Shown here piece by piece: positions 10,841 to 21,069 of a DNA stretch of 64,000 bases. Each line of letters opens with the position of its first letter. Position 1 is the stretch's first letter. The DNA comes from Caballeronia hypogeia (GTDB taxonomy: Bacteria; Pseudomonadota; Gammaproteobacteria; Burkholderiales; Burkholderiaceae), in assembly GCF_001544875.2 (NCBI RefSeq), contig NZ_FCOA02000006.1, positions 186,001-250,000 of the forward strand. Reading direction: 5' to 3'. A program made the position numbers and the translations under genes. The notes beneath the pieces were generated by a model, which worked only from the letters and a program-made list of their open reading frames with translations, had not been told where the DNA came from and did no database searches.

Positions 10841-11644
10841 TCAGGACCCGGTTACATAAGCCAGCGCGGCCGTCACCAGGTTGCGCAGCAGAGGCTGCAC
10901 GCGATCCGCGAGCGTCTCTTCGTAATTAAACGGAGCTGATTCATTCATGTAAGTGCCCTGCGTCAGCTCGAGCTGAATCGCGTGGATGCCGTCCGACGGA
11001 CGCCCATAGTGGCGCGTGATATAGCCGCCCTTGAAGCGTCCGTTGGCCACCGTCGAATAGCGTCCGTCGTCCTCGACGATCCGAGCCAGATGCTCCGCCA
11101 GCCCTGGCGTTGCCGACGCGTCATCCGCCGTGCCGAAGTTGAAATCCGGCAGGCGGCCATCGAAGAAGCGCGGCACGACCGAGCGGATCGAATGCGCTTC
11201 CCACAGCAACACGCGGTCATGCGCGCGTCGCAGCGCATCGAGCTCGCCGACTAGCGCATCGTGATAGGGCTGCCAGTACATCACGCGGCGCGCCTCGATC
11301 TGCTCGCGCGACGGCGCGTGCCCCGGCTTGTAGAGCGGCGCCTTGTCGAAGGTATCGACTGGACACAGGCCGGTCGTGTCGCGGCCGGGATAGAGATTCT
11401 CGTCGTCGGGCGGACGGTTCAGATCGATCACATAGCGCGCGTACTGCGGCGTCAGAATCGACGCGCCCAGCTCGCGCGCAAAAGCATAAAGCCGTTCCAG
11501 ATGCCAGTCGCAATCCTCGGTGCGCTTTGCGACGGGCGTCATTTCGTCAGCGAGCGCGCAGGGAATCTGTGTGCCCCGGTGCGGGATCGAGATCAGTAGC
11601 GGCGCGTTGCCGCGTTCCAGCGTGAAGATCGAAGAGTCGTTCAT
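10841..11644 (-). CDS. hutG: N-formylglutamate deformylase
   Basis: 267 aa. It hydrolyses N-formyl-L-glutamate to glutamate and formate, the last step of the five-step histidine route. FGase family features: N-terminal PLLISIPHRGTQIP, then DCDWHLERLYAFARELG, the VIDLNRPPDDENLYPGR block, LLWEAHSIRS and the C-terminal IQLELTQGTYMNE. GAGG lies seven bases before the ATG. The gene begins 9 bases after hutF, and the two encode consecutive enzymes. It is the last gene of histidine cluster 1. Confidence 0.93.
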   Translation of the reverse strand: MNDSSIFTLERGNAPLLISIPHRGTQIPCALADEMTPVAKRTEDCDWHLERLYAFARELGASILTPQYARYVIDLNRPPDDENLYPGRDTTGLCPVDTFDKAPLYKPGHAPSREQIEARRVMYWQPYHDALVGELDALRRAHDRVLLWEAHSIRSVVPRFFDGRLPDFNFGTADDASATPGLAEHLARIVEDDGRYSTVANGRFKGGYITRHYGRPSDGIHAIQLELTQGTYMNESAPFNYEETLADRVQPLLRNLVTAALAYVTGS

Positions 11645-11653
11645 TTGATGACC

Positions 11654-13045
11654 TCAACCCAGCAAGCCGCGCAACGCGGCGCGATAGCGTGCGAGCGCCT
11701 CGTCTTCATCGGCGTGACGGCGCGCGTCGATTACCTTGCGGCCCGCAACGAAGACATCGCGGATCGGCGTCTCGCCGTGCTCGCAGAACACCGCGCTCGA
11801 CAGCCACGTGTCCGGCGCATGCCCGCCGATGCCCGGATTCGCATCGTCCAGGACGAGCCAGTCCGCGCGCCTGTTTGGCGCGAGCTCGCCGACCGGCCTG
11901 CCGGTCGCGTGCGCGCCACCGTCGAGCGCGGCGTCGAAGAGACGATCGGCGGGACGGCTCTGCGTGGCCGACGACAGCACGTTGCGCTGGCGTCGGCACA
12001 GCCGCTGCCCGTATTCGAGCAGACGCAGCTCCGAGCGCCAGTCGACGCCGATATGACTGTCCGAGCCTAAGCCGATGCGCCCGCCTGCAGCGAGATAATC
12101 GTGCGACGGAAACACGCCGTCGCCGAGATTCGCCTCGGTCGTGAGACACAGGCCCGCGACCGCGCCGTTCGCCGCGAGGCGCGCGCATTCGCTGGCGTCG
12201 ACGTGCGTCGCATGCACGAGGCACCAGCGCTCGTCGACGTTGAAGCGTTCGAGCAGCCATTCGACCGGCCGATGCCCCGTCGCCGCGATGCACGCCTCGA
12301 CTTCGGCGACCTGCTCGGCGATATGGATATGGACAGGCGCATGCCCGAAGCGCGCATCGAGCCCTTCGAGCACGGCTGCGAGCGCTTCACCCGACACCGC
12401 CCGCAGCGAATGCGGCGCGACGCCGTAACGCCGGTCGCCGTTCTCGGGCCGCGCGCGCGCGAGCGTCTCGATCAGCTCGAGCAGCGCGTCGGGCGTGTTC
12501 AGAAAGCGCCGCTGATCGTCGCGCGGCGCGCTCTTGTTGAAGCCGCTGTATTCGTACAGCACCGGCAGCATCGTGATGCCGATGCCCGCGCGCCCCGCCG
12601 CATCGACGACACGCTCGGCGAGCTCCGCGCGATTCGCGTAAGGCGCGCCGTCGGGTGCGTGATGAATGTAGTGAAACTCGCACACCGAGGTGTAGCCCGC
12701 CTTCAGCATCTCGATGTAGAGCCAGTGCGCGATATCCGCGAGCGACTCCGGACCGATGCGCGCGGCGAAGCGATACATCAGGTCGCGCCAGCTCCAGAAC
12801 GTGTCCGTGGCGCTCGCGCGATATTCGGTGAGCCCGGCCATCGCGCGCTGGAACGCGTGCGAATGCAGGTTCGGCATGCCGGGCACGACCGGCCCCTTCG
12901 CGCGTTCGACGCCCGCGGGCGCGGCGCTGTCCGGCGTGACGCGCACGAGCGCGCCGTCATCGTTCCATTCGAGCAGCACGTCGCGCCGCCAGCCATCGGC
13001 CAGGCGCGCGTGGTCCGCGAAAAATGCGCGAGGCACAGCGTCCAT
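11654..13045 (-). CDS. hutF: Formimidoylglutamate deiminase
   Basis: 463 aa amidohydrolase. It converts N-formimino-L-glutamate to N-formyl-L-glutamate and ammonia. The metal motif NLHSHAFQ (His61, His63) is followed by the HutF-typical AMAGLTEYR and FWSWRDLMYRF. Downstream are VHIHIAEQ, the LVHATHVD His block and GLGSDSHIGVDW with the catalytic Asp. Presence of HutF and HutG shows that this organism uses the formylglutamate branch instead of HutG-type formiminoglutamase hydrolysis to formamide. It lies 61 bases after hutD. Confidence 0.93.
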   Translation of the reverse strand: MDAVPRAFFADHARLADGWRRDVLLEWNDDGALVRVTPDSAAPAGVERAKGPVVPGMPNLHSHAFQRAMAGLTEYRASATDTFWSWRDLMYRFAARIGPESLADIAHWLYIEMLKAGYTSVCEFHYIHHAPDGAPYANRAELAERVVDAAGRAGIGITMLPVLYEYSGFNKSAPRDDQRRFLNTPDALLELIETLARARPENGDRRYGVAPHSLRAVSGEALAAVLEGLDARFGHAPVHIHIAEQVAEVEACIAATGHRPVEWLLERFNVDERWCLVHATHVDASECARLAANGAVAGLCLTTEANLGDGVFPSHDYLAAGGRIGLGSDSHIGVDWRSELRLLEYGQRLCRRQRNVLSSATQSRPADRLFDAALDGGAHATGRPVGELAPNRRADWLVLDDANPGIGGHAPDTWLSSAVFCEHGETPIRDVFVAGRKVIDARRHADEDEALARYRAALRGLLG

Positions 13046-13106
13046 GTCCTGTCTCCCGTTGTTTGTTCATATCGATGCGCGGCCACTCGCGAGCCGTTCG
13101 CATTCT

Positions 13107-13676
13107 TTACAACATGTCGATGCCGACATGCAGCCACGATGCCCCTTCCGACGCCTCGCATTGCAGCGCGGACGCGCGCTCCAGTTGCAGCGTGTCGCCT
13201 GTTTCGAGCGTATGACGCGCGCCGTCGGCGGTTTTGATGTCGATCCGGCCATGCGCGCAGTGGATGAAGGTCAGGTCGTGCTCACCCGCAATCGAGCATG
13301 AAGCGCGCCGGACGTCCGCGCTCGCGCGCGCGCGATCGCGCCGCACCATGACATTGAAATCGCGCGTCGGACCATCGATGAGCACCGCGTCGATCGGCGT
13401 TTCGCCCGCGAAGCGCGCGAGCGCGAGCGGCGCATCGAGCACATGCGCGCGGCCATCCGCTTCGGTCAGACGCATGCCCGCGCCGTCGAGCAGCACCAGC
13501 ACGCGATCGACGCCCGCGAAGCGCGAAAACGCGCCATTCGAAGCCACGTCCGCGATGGACAGACGCCAGGCAAACGCATCGAGCGAAGCGTCCGGCGGAC
13601 CCGCCGCGATCTCGCGCGTGATCCCTCCGCCGTTCTTCCAGGGTTTCGCAATGAGTGAATCGGCGCGAATGATCAT
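13107..13676 (-). CDS. hutD: HutD family cupin protein
   Basis: 189 aa. HutD proteins accompany histidine utilisation genes and are thought to moderate hut expression or sense a pathway intermediate; the biochemical role is not settled. Family signatures are KPWKNGGGITREIA at about residues 12-25, AFAWRLSIADV and a double-cupin beta pattern with LVLLDGAGMRL. The start at 13676 (MIIRADSL) is chosen because the conserved N-terminus begins there; the open frame upstream runs into hutC. It starts five bases after the hutC stop codon. Confidence 0.9.
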   Translation of the reverse strand: MIIRADSLIAKPWKNGGGITREIAAGPPDASLDAFAWRLSIADVASNGAFSRFAGVDRVLVLLDGAGMRLTEADGRAHVLDAPLALARFAGETPIDAVLIDGPTRDFNVMVRRDRARASADVRRASCSIAGEHDLTFIHCAHGRIDIKTADGARHTLETGDTLQLERASALQCEASEGASWLHVGIDML

Positions 13677-13681
13677 GCTGT

Positions 13682-14377
13682 TCAGAAATGCCCGGTGAAC
13701 TGATAACGATCGCCCGGATGCCAGAGGTTCGCGACCGAGGCCACCACATCGCGCGACCACGTGCGCCGATGCAGCAGCAGACACGGCTCGTGCTCGGCCA
13801 TCGCGAGCGAGTGACGAATCTCGGCCGACGGCACCGACGCCTCGATCCGGTACTCGACGCGCTGCAGCGGCGCCGCCGCCATCAGGTATTGATTCGGCGT
13901 GATCGTCGTGAAGTCCTGGCGCGCGTACTCGGGTGCGAGCGCGGGATTCACGTAGCGCTCTTCCAGCTGCACCGGCTCGTCGTTCTCGAAGTGCAGCACG
14001 CGCGAATGGAACACCGGGCTGCCGAGCGCGAGATGCATTTCGTCGGCGAGCGCGTCATCGACGATCGACGCGCCCAGATGCAGCACATCCGCGCGATAAG
14101 CATGGCCGCGCGCGACGATTTCATCGGAAATACTGCGGATTTCGACGAGCGTCGACGCGTATTTCGGCTGCGCCACGAAGGTGCCCGCGCCCTGCACGCG
14201 CGTGAGCACCTGTTCGGCGGTGAGCTCGCGCAGCGCGCGGTTCACCGTCATGCGCGCAACCTTGAACTCCCGCGCGAGCTCGTTCTCGGAGGGCACCTGA
14301 TCGCCCTCCTTCCACTCGCCTACGTGAATGCGCTGGAGAATATAGTCCTTGATCTCCTGATACGCGGGCGTGTTCAT
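13682..14377 (-). CDS. hutC: Histidine utilisation repressor, GntR family
   Basis: 231 aa. An N-terminal GntR winged helix (residues about 5-72: [23 protein letters not shown]) precedes a UTRA ligand-binding domain that in HutC binds urocanate. It represses the hut genes until urocanate accumulates. The start overlaps the hutH stop by four bases (ATGA), so the repressor is co-translated with the first enzyme and is autoregulated. Four candidate operators with the motif TTGTATAGACAG lie before hutH and before hutU. Confidence 0.93.
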   Translation of the reverse strand: MNTPAYQEIKDYILQRIHVGEWKEGDQVPSENELAREFKVARMTVNRALRELTAEQVLTRVQGAGTFVAQPKYASTLVEIRSISDEIVARGHAYRADVLHLGASIVDDALADEMHLALGSPVFHSRVLHFENDEPVQLEERYVNPALAPEYARQDFTTITPNQYLMAAAPLQRVEYRIEASVPSAEIRHSLAMAEHEPCLLLHRRTWSRDVVASVANLWHPGDRYQFTGHF

Positions 14378-15903
14378 GCAGGCTGTTCCGACGCGAACGC
14401 GAACGGGCTGTGCCTCGCAACCTCGCCTTCCTGCACGAGCGTCGCGATCGCGGCGATGTCGGGCGCAAAGTAGCGATCGAGGTCGTAGTGCGGGACCTTC
14501 GCGCGCAGCGTCTTCATGACTTCCGCGAGCGGCGCGCTGGTCTGATGCGGCGCACGAAGGTCGACGCCCTGCGCCGCGGCGAGCAGCTCGATCGCGAGAA
14601 TGTTGGCCGTGTTGCTGGCGATGTCGCCGAGCTTGCGGGCGGCGAACGTCGCCATGGAAACGTGGTCTTCCTGATTCGCCGAGGTAGGCAGCGAATCGAC
14701 CGATGCCGGATGCGCGAGCGTCTTGTTCTCGGAGGCGAGCGCGGCCGCCGTCACGTGGGCGATCATGAAACCGGAATTCACGCCGCCGTCGCGCACGAGG
14801 AACGGCGGCAGGCCCGAAAGCGTCTGGTCGATCAGAAGCGCGATGCGGCGTTCGGCGAGGGCACCGATTTCGGCGGCGGCAAGCGCGAGATTGTCCGCGG
14901 CGAACGCGACCGGCTCCGCGTGGAAATTGCCGCCCGAGAGCACCTCACCGGTGTCGGGGAAAATCAGCGGATTGTCGGAGACGGCGTTCGATTCGACCAG
15001 CAGCACCTCGGCCGCATGGCGCATCTGGTCGAGGCACGCGCCCATTACCTGCGGCTGGCAGCGCAGGCTGTACGGGTCCTGAACCTTCTCGCAGTGCGCG
15101 TGCGACAGGTTGATGCCCGAGCCCTTCAGCAGCGTGCGATAAGCCGCCGCCGCCTCCATCTGCCCGCGATGACCGCGCAGTTCATGGATGCGCGCATCGA
15201 ACGGCACGACGGAACCCATCGCGGCATCGACCGACAGCGCGCCCGCGACCAGCCCGGTGCGGAACAGATCTTCGATGGCGAACAGGTTGAAGAGCGCGAG
15301 CGCCGCCGATGCCTGCGTACCGTTCAGGAGCGCGAGACCTTCCTTCGCCTGCAACGTGAGCGGCTTCAGGCCCGCGACCGTCAGACCGTCGACGGCGCTT
15401 GCGCGTTCGCCGCGAATCGTGACCTCGCCGATGCCGAGCAGCACCGAGGACATATGCGCGAGCGGCGCTAGATCGCCCGACGCGCCGACCGAGCCCTTGA
15501 TCGGGATGATCGGCAGCACGTCGGCGTTGAACAGCGTGATGAGCGCCTCGATGACTTCGCGGCGAATGCCGGAGTGCCCGCGCCCGAGGCTCGACAGCTT
15601 GAGCGCCATCAGCAAGCGCACGACCGGCCGCGACATCGGCTCGCCGACGCCCACTGCGTGCGAGAGCACCAGATTCTTCTGCAGCAATTCGAGCTGATCG
15701 GCGGGGATGTGCGTATTGGCGAGCCGCCCGAAGCCCGTATTGATGCCGTAAGCGGGATCGCCCTTCGCGGCGATCGCGGCGACCGCGCGGGCGCTCGCGT
15801 CAATGGCGTCAAAGCTGGCCGGATCGAGCTTGAGCGGGTCCGAGCCGCGCGCGATGCGGCGCAGTTGCGGCAGAGTCAGTTTTCCGGGCGTGAGCGTGAT
15901 CAT
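14374..15903 (-). CDS. hutH: Histidine ammonia-lyase
   Basis: 509 aa. It deaminates L-histidine to trans-urocanate with the methylidene-imidazolone cofactor formed autocatalytically from Ala141-Ser142-Gly143, in [14 protein letters not shown]. Tyr52 in YGINTGFG is the catalytic tyrosine, and the HAVGVGEP and [11 protein letters not shown] blocks are typical. The ATG at 15903 follows AGGA by six bases. It is the first gene of cluster 1; candidate HutC operators lie at 15912-15923 and 16011-16022 in the 128-base upstream region. Confidence 0.95.
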   Translation of the reverse strand: MITLTPGKLTLPQLRRIARGSDPLKLDPASFDAIDASARAVAAIAAKGDPAYGINTGFGRLANTHIPADQLELLQKNLVLSHAVGVGEPMSRPVVRLLMALKLSSLGRGHSGIRREVIEALITLFNADVLPIIPIKGSVGASGDLAPLAHMSSVLLGIGEVTIRGERASAVDGLTVAGLKPLTLQAKEGLALLNGTQASAALALFNLFAIEDLFRTGLVAGALSVDAAMGSVVPFDARIHELRGHRGQMEAAAAYRTLLKGSGINLSHAHCEKVQDPYSLRCQPQVMGACLDQMRHAAEVLLVESNAVSDNPLIFPDTGEVLSGGNFHAEPVAFAADNLALAAAEIGALAERRIALLIDQTLSGLPPFLVRDGGVNSGFMIAHVTAAALASENKTLAHPASVDSLPTSANQEDHVSMATFAARKLGDIASNTANILAIELLAAAQGVDLRAPHQTSAPLAEVMKTLRAKVPHYDLDRYFAPDIAAIATLVQEGEVARHSPFAFASEQPA

Positions 15904-15911
15904 GGTTCGTC

Positions 15912-15923
15912 CTGTCTATACAA
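15912..15923. promoter_or_regulatory. Candidate HutC operator, hutH-proximal
   Basis: CTGTCTATACAA, nine bases upstream of the hutH start codon. It is the exact reverse complement of the site at 36037-36048 before hutU. GntR/HutC sites have this TTGT-N4-ACAA shape. Confidence 0.75.
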
Positions 15924-16010
15924 GTCAGACTCAAGTCTAAACGCGCGACGAGGACGAAACAAGAGGATATCCGGGAATTCACTAAGGTCACCCGGACAGA
16001 AAGGCACGAG

Positions 16011-16022
16011 TTGTCTATACAG
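16011..16022. promoter_or_regulatory. Candidate HutC operator, hutH-distal
   Basis: TTGTCTATACAG, about 100 bases upstream of the proximal copy and ten bases before the end of the GNAT gene. It has the same core as the other three sites. Confidence 0.7.
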
Positions 16023-16031
16023 ATTTAGCGA

Positions 16032-16505
16032 CTACAGTACCTTTTCCATCACGAACTGAATGAAGCGCTGCTCACGCACGACGACCGCGCGCGCGAGCAA
16101 CATGGTGAAACCGCAATATTCGAAGAACGGCCGTGCGGTGACGCTCGAATACGTGTGCAGCGCAGTCAGACCCGCTTCCTCCGCCTCCGCCTCGATGCGC
16201 GCGAGGAGCGAGGTCGCCACACTTTTGCGCTGATGCGTCGGATCGACGAACATCATGTCGATCAGACCGTTCTTTTCCATATCCGCGAAGCCGGCGATTT
16301 TGCCGTCCACGAGCCCGACGAAGGTCGGACGGCTCGCGCGGGCGAGTTCCCACTCGTCGCGATCGGCTTGCGCCCAGACTTCAATCTGCTCCGGCTTGTA
16401 ATCGGCCGAGGCGGTTTCGCGCACCGCGCGTTGGAACAGGTCGATCAAGGCGTCGAGATCGCTCGCACGATACGGTCTGACTTCGATGAGCGGCAGGCCT
16501 GGCAT
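16032..16505 (-). CDS. GNAT family N-acetyltransferase
   Basis: 157 aa single-domain acetyltransferase. The acetyl-CoA-binding motif A is visible as MMFVDPTHQRKSVATSLLARIE (residues about 83-104, with Q/R-x-x-G/S-V-A), preceded by the beta4 strand region IAGFADMEKNGLI and followed by LHTYSSVTARPFFEYCGF. The substrate is unknown. AGGTG stands just before the ATG. A terminator just upstream (16537-16553) isolates it from crcB, so it has its own promoter. It is not obviously connected to histidine use although it borders the hut promoter. Confidence 0.85.
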   Translation of the reverse strand: MPGLPLIEVRPYRASDLDALIDLFQRAVRETASADYKPEQIEVWAQADRDEWELARASRPTFVGLVDGKIAGFADMEKNGLIDMMFVDPTHQRKSVATSLLARIEAEAEEAGLTALHTYSSVTARPFFEYCGFTMLLARAVVVREQRFIQFVMEKVL

Positions 16506-16526
16506 TTCATCACCTTCATTACTTTC

Positions 16527-16553
16527 AAAGAGAAAACGCCGCGGAAAGCGGCG
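16527..16553 (-). terminator. Intrinsic terminator downstream of crcB
   Basis: On the minus strand, CGCCGC-TTTCC-GCGGCG is followed by TTTTCTCTTT. It ends the crcB unit about 120 bases after the stop codon. Confidence 0.7.
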
Positions 16554-16671
16554 CAGGTCATGCGTTGAATCAACGCGGGAAATTTATGGGAATCGACTCG
16601 GACCGCAAGCGTGCAAACGTTTGATCGAAGGTGAACCGGATTCACGGCCCACTCGGACGAAGCGCATTCCT

Positions 16672-17049
16672 TCAGGACATCACGACGACCGTTGCGATGC
16701 CGAGCGCGGTCATCAGGAGCGACGCGCAGACATGGATCGCGATTTCGGCGAGCGCCCAGCCGAGACGCCCCTGCTGCAAATGCGCGACGACTTCAGCCGA
16801 AAAAGTGGAGAACGTGGAGAGCCCGCCCATCAGACCGGTGATGATGAACAGCCGCCATTCCACGGGGATGTCGGGAAAGCGCGCGAAGAACGCCACAGCC
16901 ACGCCGATGATGTAGCCCGCGATGACGTTCGCCGCGAAGGTGCCGAGCGGCAGATTCGGGAAGATCGCGTTCAAACGCAAACCGAGGACCCATCTGAGCA
17001 GCGAGCCCAGACCGCCGCCGAGCCCTACGGCAATGATCGACAGATACAT
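16672..17049 (-). CDS. crcB: CrcB / Fluc fluoride channel
   Basis: 125 aa with four hydrophobic helices. It exports fluoride as a dual-topology dimer in the inner membrane. Key residues can be seen: Asn41 in [11 protein letters not shown], and the GGLSTFSTF block with Phe80 and Phe83 that line the pore. The ATG at 17049 lies 33 bases after the preceding 79-aa gene, so the two are probably co-transcribed. I found no fluoride riboswitch in that short gap. Length and composition are typical. Confidence 0.93.
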   Translation of the reverse strand: MYLSIIAVGLGGGLGSLLRWVLGLRLNAIFPNLPLGTFAANVIAGYIIGVAVAFFARFPDIPVEWRLFIITGLMGGLSTFSTFSAEVVAHLQQGRLGWALAEIAIHVCASLLMTALGIATVVVMS

Positions 17050-17082
17050 GAAATGTGTGAAAACGGTTCGAAATTAACTGCG

Positions 17083-17322
17083 TTATGACTCACGGGCGAG
17101 TCGCTCGATCAGTGCGCCACGGCTTCCCTCGACGATCCAGCCTTGCCTGTGACGCAGATGCGCCGCCCATGTGCCGTCGCGGCGCGCTTCCCAGCAACCG
17201 GCCTCGTGACCGTCGATGAAAAGCGAACCGCGCACAACCAGTTGCGGATCGGCGGGGTCGAGCACTTCATCGTCGTTGTGTTCCAGCTTCACCGTATGCA
17301 TGCGCGCCATCTGCAAAAACAT
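17083..17322 (-). CDS. Small hypothetical protein, up to 79 aa
   Basis: Soluble, charged protein with no signal peptide. It carries two beta-rich segments (PQLVVRGSLFIDGHEAGCWEA and TWAAHLRHRQGWIVEGSR). It looks conserved in character (Trp and Gly in strand positions) but I do not recognise the family. The start is uncertain: ATG codons at 17322, 17310 and 17301 are in frame and none has a strong ribosome binding site; MHTVKLEH at 17301 may be the true start. It lies 33 bases upstream of crcB on the same strand, which suggests an operon. Confidence 0.6.
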   Translation of the reverse strand: MFLQMARMHTVKLEHNDDEVLDPADPQLVVRGSLFIDGHEAGCWEARRDGTWAAHLRHRQGWIVEGSRGALIERLARES

Positions 17323-17391
17323 GTCAAAAACAAAGTCATTCTCGCGAGCCGCTCCATTCTAACGATAGTCCCCGCCCGTTGTTTCAACCGC

Positions 17392-18213
17392 TCACCGTAA
17401 CATGAAGGACATTGCCGACAGGCAATTGAGTGTGCGCACGACGTGCTCGACCGAGGGTGCATCGAAGCCGAGGGTTACGGCGTCGATGCGCTCGAGCGTC
17501 GGCCACTGGCAGAAGAGATCGGCGAAGGCGCTGGTTTGCGTGCGCAGTTCGCAATGATGTTCGCCAGGCGGCGTGCGCGGCGCACGCTCGGCCGATGCCG
17601 CTTCGAGCGTTTCGCGCGCCGCCAGCCGGATCGCCTCGCACGCTGCGGTGGGCGTTTCGGTCACGCCGCTCGAATAGCCGTGCGCGGTCTTCACGCAGAG
17701 AAAGCGCGCGCCGGGAAAGGCCGGCAGCGTTTCGGCGCCGAACACGTCGTCGCCGGTCAGCAGTGCGACGCGCGCACCGTGCTCCTGCGCGACCTGGCCG
17801 TAGAGCGCGGCTTCACCGGCCTCGACGCCGTCGAGCGTCACGCGCGCGAATGCGGCGCTGTTGATCGTGTGCGCCAGGATGCCGCGCGTTTGCGCGCGCG
17901 CGTGATAGCCGATCATGAACACGAGTTCCGGCGCTGCCTCCAGCCCCGCCATCATGCCGAGCGTGCGCGGCTTGCCGAGCACGAGGCGCGCGCGTGGGTC
18001 GAGCAGATCCGGCATCAGGTTGCGAAAGCCGCCGTGCGAATCGTTGATCCACACTTGCGACGCGCCGCCTTCGAACGCGCCCAGCGCGGCCGCGTTCGCC
18101 TCGCGCGTCATCCAGCGGCGCGCCTGCTCGTATTCCGCGTTTCCCGCACGGGTCTGCTCCGGATGGAACACGCCCGCGATGCCTTCGATATCCACCGAGA
18201 TGAGCACTTTCAT
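17392..18213 (-). CDS. dppA: M55 family D-aminopeptidase
   Basis: 273 aa. This is a zinc peptidase of the DppA type that cleaves N-terminal D-amino acids from D,D- and D,L-peptides and assembles as a decamer. Catalytic residues match the Bacillus enzyme almost position for position: Asp8 and Glu10 in SVDIEG, His60 in DSHG, His104 in GYHA, His115 in GILAHTINS, and Glu134. It is the last gene of the peptide operon and overlaps the preceding P1 peptidase stop by four bases. It presumably acts in the cytoplasm on peptides delivered by the ABC transporter. Confidence 0.93.
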   Translation of the reverse strand: MKVLISVDIEGIAGVFHPEQTRAGNAEYEQARRWMTREANAAALGAFEGGASQVWINDSHGGFRNLMPDLLDPRARLVLGKPRTLGMMAGLEAAPELVFMIGYHARAQTRGILAHTINSAAFARVTLDGVEAGEAALYGQVAQEHGARVALLTGDDVFGAETLPAFPGARFLCVKTAHGYSSGVTETPTAACEAIRLAARETLEAASAERAPRTPPGEHHCELRTQTSAFADLFCQWPTLERIDAVTLGFDAPSVEHVVRTLNCLSAMSFMLR

Positions 18214-19232
18214 GGTCGCGATTTCAATGCTTCGTTGAGCGAGATGCGCCGATGACCGTCGCGCCCGGCGACCGTCTCCGCGCTAAAAAGCGCATCGAGG
18301 ATCGCCTGCTCGACGCTGTCGGCGGCGGCCTGGAACAGCGGATCGAGCCGCGCATCGGCGAGAAGCGGCGGGACGGCGATGAAGTCCGCGTCGTGCGGCG
18401 CCGTGTAAGCGGTCGAAAAGGCCAGCGCGATGTCGCCGCTGCCGTGACCGTAGGCCGAACCGGTGCGCGCAAGGCCGGCGGCCGCGCGCATCGCGACGCG
18501 GCGCAATTGGCGTGCATCGAGCGGCGCATTGGTCGCGATCAGCATGATGATCGAGCCTTGCTCGGGCTTGTGCGTGGCGTCGCCCTTGACGTGCAGCGTG
18601 CGGCCGACTGCATCGCCCGCGATCGTCAGTTGCGGCAGGCGGCCGAAGTTCGCGAGCACGAGCGCGCCCAGCGTGTACGCCTGCCCGGCGACGTGCACGA
18701 TGCGCGAGGCCGAACCAATGCCGCCCTTCAGCCCGAAGCACGACATGCCGCGCCCCGCGCCCACCGCGCCGCGTTCGAAATCGGCGCTGCACGCGTCGAG
18801 CGCGCTCGCGTAGTGCGCCTCGTCGATGGCGAGCGCCTGAATGTCGTTGAGATAGCCGTCGTTGCATTCGAGCACGAGCGGATTCACGCTCGGCTCTTCG
18901 CGTCCGATGCGCGGATTCGCCCTGATGGCCGCGCGAATCTGCGCGTTCGCCACCGTGCCGACGCCGAAGGTATTGGTCAATGCAATCGGCGTTTCCAGCA
19001 CGCCGAGCTCTTCGATCTGCACGAGCCCGATGCTCTTGCCGAAACCGTTGATCACGCACGCGGCGGCGGGCGCCTTGTTGCGATACACGTCGCCGGCATG
19101 CGGACGGATCACCGTGACGCCGGTCTGAATCGCGCCATCGGACAAGGTGCAATGACCGACCGTCACGCCCGCGACATCCGTGATTCCGCCAAGCGGCCCC
19201 GCTTCGAGCAAACCGATATGCGGCGTCCTCAT
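18210..19232 (-). CDS. dmpA: P1 family (DmpA / BapA-type) autoproteolytic aminopeptidase
   Basis: 340 aa. It is an Ntn-hydrolase-like enzyme that matures by self-cleavage between Gly226 and Ser227 (in [10 protein letters not shown]), leaving Ser227 as nucleophile. Relatives remove D- and L-Ala or beta-amino acids from peptide N-termini. Other family blocks: [37 protein letters not shown], and [18 protein letters not shown]. The start at 19232 overlaps the permease stop by four bases; the frame is open far upstream but only through antisense-like sequence. Co-transcribed with dppA and an isoaspartyl peptidase, all acting on non-standard peptide bonds. Confidence 0.92.
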   Translation of the reverse strand: MRTPHIGLLEAGPLGGITDVAGVTVGHCTLSDGAIQTGVTVIRPHAGDVYRNKAPAAACVINGFGKSIGLVQIEELGVLETPIALTNTFGVGTVANAQIRAAIRANPRIGREEPSVNPLVLECNDGYLNDIQALAIDEAHYASALDACSADFERGAVGAGRGMSCFGLKGGIGSASRIVHVAGQAYTLGALVLANFGRLPQLTIAGDAVGRTLHVKGDATHKPEQGSIIMLIATNAPLDARQLRRVAMRAAAGLARTGSAYGHGSGDIALAFSTAYTAPHDADFIAVPPLLADARLDPLFQAAADSVEQAILDALFSAETVAGRDGHRRISLNEALKSRP

Positions 19233-20128
19233 GGCCGGTCGAGCTTCGGATCGAGCGCGTCGCGCAGGCCGTCGCCGAGCAGGTTGAACGCCAGCACCGT
19301 GAAGAAGATCGCGAGGCTCGGGAAGATCGCGACGTGCGGCGCCATCGCCATGTCGGCGCGCGCTTCGTTGAGCATGGCGCCCCATTCGGGCGTGGGCGGC
19401 TGCGCGCCGAGTCCGAGGAACGACAGGCTCGCCGCCGTGATGATCGACGTGCCGATACGCATCGTGAAGTACACGACCACCGATGAAATCGTGCCCGGCA
19501 GAATGTGTCGCGCGAGGATCGTCCAGTCCGACGCGCCGATGCTTTTCGCCGCTTCGATATATGTCAGATGCTTGAGCGCGAGCGTGTTGCCGCGCACGAG
19601 CCGCGCGAACGCCGGAATGCTGAAGATCGCGACCGCGCACACCACGTTCACCATGCCGTTGCCGAGAATCGCGACGACGCCGATCGCGAGCAGGATGCCT
19701 GGAAACGCGAACAGGACATCGGCGATGCGCATGACGACGCGATCCCACCAGCCTTCGTAATAGCCCGCTAGCAGGCCGAAGAACGTGCCGATCACGGCGC
19801 CCAGCACGACCGAAAGCAAACCCGCCGTCAGCGAAATGCGGCTGCCGACGAGTATGCGGCTCAGGATATCGCGCCCCAGCGAATCGACGCCGAACCAGTG
19901 CGCGGCCGAAGGACCGGCGTTGAGCGCGTCGTAGTCGAAGTAGTTCTCCGGATCGTAGGGCGCGATGTACGGCGCGATGATCGCGATCACGACCAGCAGC
20001 ACGACGAACACCGCCGCCGCCATCGCCACCGGTTGCTGTTTGAACTTGCGCCAGAACTCCGTCCACGGCGTGCGGACTTCATGCCCCGTGGCGACGGCGG
20101 TTTTCGCACTATCGGCGGTCGCGCTCAT
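19229..20128 (-). CDS. gsiD: Dipeptide/oligopeptide ABC transporter permease (DppC/GsiD type)
   Basis: 299 aa inner-membrane permease. An N-terminal transmembrane helix ([21 protein letters not shown]) is followed by the OppC-type linker [15 protein letters not shown] and five further helices. The EAA loop reads [21 protein letters not shown]. The start at 20128 (MSATADSAK) is seven bases after the gsiC stop codon. It forms the channel with the preceding permease. Specificity comes from the binding protein; the gene symbol is by similarity to the glutathione importer only. Confidence 0.9.
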   Translation of the reverse strand: MSATADSAKTAVATGHEVRTPWTEFWRKFKQQPVAMAAAVFVVLLVVIAIIAPYIAPYDPENYFDYDALNAGPSAAHWFGVDSLGRDILSRILVGSRISLTAGLLSVVLGAVIGTFFGLLAGYYEGWWDRVVMRIADVLFAFPGILLAIGVVAILGNGMVNVVCAVAIFSIPAFARLVRGNTLALKHLTYIEAAKSIGASDWTILARHILPGTISSVVVYFTMRIGTSIITAASLSFLGLGAQPPTPEWGAMLNEARADMAMAPHVAIFPSLAIFFTVLAFNLLGDGLRDALDPKLDRP

Positions 20129-20135
20129 GCGGTCC

Positions 20136-21056
20136 TCACTTGAAGCGGATGGTCGGATTGATGATGGCGTAAAGCACATCGACGACCAGATTGATGACGA
20201 TGAACTCCAGCGAGAACAGCAGCACTTCCGCCTGGATGACGGGATAGTCGCGCATCTCGACCGCATCGACGAGCAGGCGTCCGAGACCCGGCCAGTTGAA
20301 CACCTTCTCCACGACGATCGAGCCGCCGAGCAGAAAGCCGAACTGCAGGCCCATCATCGTGACGACGGGGATCATCGCGTTGCGCAGGCAGTGCTTGACG
20401 ATGACCATCGGCTCGCGCACGCCCTTCGCGCGCGCGGTGCGCACGAAGTCCTCGCCCAGCACCTCGACGAACGACGCCCGCGTGAAGCGCGCCATCACCG
20501 CCGCGACCGCCGCGCCCAGCGTGATCGATGGCAGCACATAGCCCTTCCATGTGCCGTCATCGACGATAGGCAGCCAGCCGAGCTTGACCGAGAAGATTTC
20601 CATCAGCAGCATGCCGAGCGCGAAGGCCGGAAACGAAATGCCCGACACCGCGAGCGTCATGCCCAATCGATCCGGCCAGCGATTGCGCCACACCGCCGAC
20701 ACGATGCCGATTCCCATGCCGAAGATCACGGCCCACGCCATGCTCGCGAGCGTGAGCCACAAGGTCGGCATGAAGCGTTCGGCGATCTCCGTCGATACGG
20801 GACGCTTGCTGCGCGTCGACATGCCGAAGTCGAAATGCACGACCTTGCCGAAGAAACTCACGAGCTGCTGCGGCAAGGGCTTGTCGAGGCCGAGATCGGC
20901 GCGCACGAGCGCGACCGTCGCCTCGTCGGCTTCGGCGCCCGCCGCGAGACGCGCGGGATCGCCCGGCAGCATGTGCACGAAGAAGAACACCAGCACCGCG
21001 ACGATGAAGAGCGTCGGCAGCAGGCCCAGCAGCCGTTTGGCGATGAAATTGAGCAT
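20136..21056 (-). CDS. gsiC: Dipeptide/oligopeptide ABC transporter permease (DppB/GsiC type)
   Basis: 306 aa permease with the canonical N-terminus [17 protein letters not shown], a periplasmic segment, and six predicted helices. The DppB family marks include [13 protein letters not shown] and the EAA motif [22 protein letters not shown]. It follows the binding-protein gene after a 48-base gap that contains a strong GC hairpin, which may lower permease expression relative to the binding protein. Confidence 0.92.
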   Translation of the reverse strand: MLNFIAKRLLGLLPTLFIVAVLVFFFVHMLPGDPARLAAGAEADEATVALVRADLGLDKPLPQQLVSFFGKVVHFDFGMSTRSKRPVSTEIAERFMPTLWLTLASMAWAVIFGMGIGIVSAVWRNRWPDRLGMTLAVSGISFPAFALGMLLMEIFSVKLGWLPIVDDGTWKGYVLPSITLGAAVAAVMARFTRASFVEVLGEDFVRTARAKGVREPMVIVKHCLRNAMIPVVTMMGLQFGFLLGGSIVVEKVFNWPGLGRLLVDAVEMRDYPVIQAEVLLFSLEFIVINLVVDVLYAIINPTIRFK

Positions 21057-21069
21057 CGTATGAAACTCG

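Noticed and set aside
17050..17082. Fluoride riboswitch upstream of crcB
   Set aside because: Only 33 bases separate crcB from the preceding gene, and no crcB-type aptamer motif is seen.
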